From: Nevskiaceae bacterium
Lineage (GTDB): Bacteria > Pseudomonadota > Gammaproteobacteria > Steroidobacterales > Steroidobacteraceae
DNA length: 14,110 nt
NCBI GenBank assembly: GCA_031277355.1
Contig: JAITMN010000052.1
Coordinates: 1-14,110 of the forward strand
Direction of reading: 5' to 3'
Within the stretch, counting starts at the first letter, position 1; every line of letters starts with the position of its first letter. This document shows positions 13,983 through 14,110 of the stretch, one piece after another. A model generated the notes under the pieces. It had not been told where the DNA came from. It worked only from the letters and a program-made list of their open reading frames with translations, and made no database searches. A program made the position numbers and the translations under genes.

Positions 13983-14110
13983 ATGGGAATGAGCGTAAAT
14001 ACGGGTGGCGCTGAAGAGGCCATGTGCGACGTCAACACCACGCCGTTGATCGACGTGATGCTGGTGTTGCTGGTGATGCTGATCGTGACGCTGCCGATCA
14101 TGACTCACGC
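13983..14110 (+). CDS. Second ExbD-family protein, N-terminal part (3' truncated)
   Basis: The gene runs off the right edge; 42 residues are visible. It repeats the ExbD plan: MGMSVNTGGAEEAMCDVNTT, then TPLIDVMLVLLVMLIVTLPI with Asp24 in the position of the proton-responsive aspartate and the beginning of the membrane helix. It differs enough from the first ExbD (for example Cys15, LLVML for MLIIF) to be a diverged paralogue and not a recent duplicate. The ATG at 13983 is used; an in-frame ATG at 13989 is also possible. Its ribosome site is weak. In Xanthomonas a second ExbD is needed only for some TonB-linked functions, so it may have a special role here. Confidence 0.88.
   Translation, partial: MGMSVNTGGAEEAMCDVNTTPLIDVMLVLLVMLIVTLPIMTH

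Overview
The window is GC-rich bacterial chromosome that reads as ordinary gammaproteobacterial sequence. A TonB-ExbB-ExbD-ExbD cluster with two exbD genes in tandem, a Rnk homologue, and a combined ilv/leu cluster suggest the Xanthomonadales/Nevskiales neighbourhood. This placement is inferred from gene order and protein style, not from a database search. There are no tRNA or rRNA genes, CRISPR arrays, insertion sequences or prophage genes.

Layout. (1) Positions 1-985, plus strand: the 3' end of a cystathionine gamma-synthase-type gene, an intrinsic terminator, then rnk. (2) Positions 988-9841, minus strand: a tightly packed run of eight genes transcribed ilvC, ilvE, leuC, leuD, leuB, a GMC oxidoreductase, a SnoaL-like small protein, and a secreted tannase/feruloyl-esterase-family hydrolase. 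Most junctions are a few bases, and two are 4-base ATGA overlaps. (3) Positions 9842-10028: a 187-bp divergent control region between ilvC and ilvD. It carries a strong intrinsic terminator in the ilvC leader. (4) Positions 10029-11738, plus strand: ilvD. (5) Positions 11929-14110, plus strand: tonB, exbB, exbD and the start of a second exbD.

How it works together. IlvC, IlvD and IlvE supply the reductoisomerase, dehydratase and transaminase steps of valine, isoleucine and leucine synthesis. LeuC, LeuD and LeuB convert 2-isopropylmalate to 2-ketoisocaproate, which IlvE aminates. Acetohydroxyacid synthase (ilvB/ilvN) and 2-isopropylmalate synthase (leuA) are not in the window. The three genes after leuB are not part of the pathway. 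They look like a small catabolic set (esterase, SnoaL-fold protein, flavin alcohol oxidase/dehydrogenase) that shares the leu transcript. TonB, ExbB and the ExbD proteins form the inner-membrane motor that powers TonB-dependent outer-membrane uptake.

The least routine observations are the terminator-like hairpins placed directly ahead of two start codons (rnk and ilvC), the catabolic trio appended to the leucine operon, and two identical (CCG)7 tracts inside tonB. No clearly new system was found; the trio is the best candidate for an uncharacterised function.
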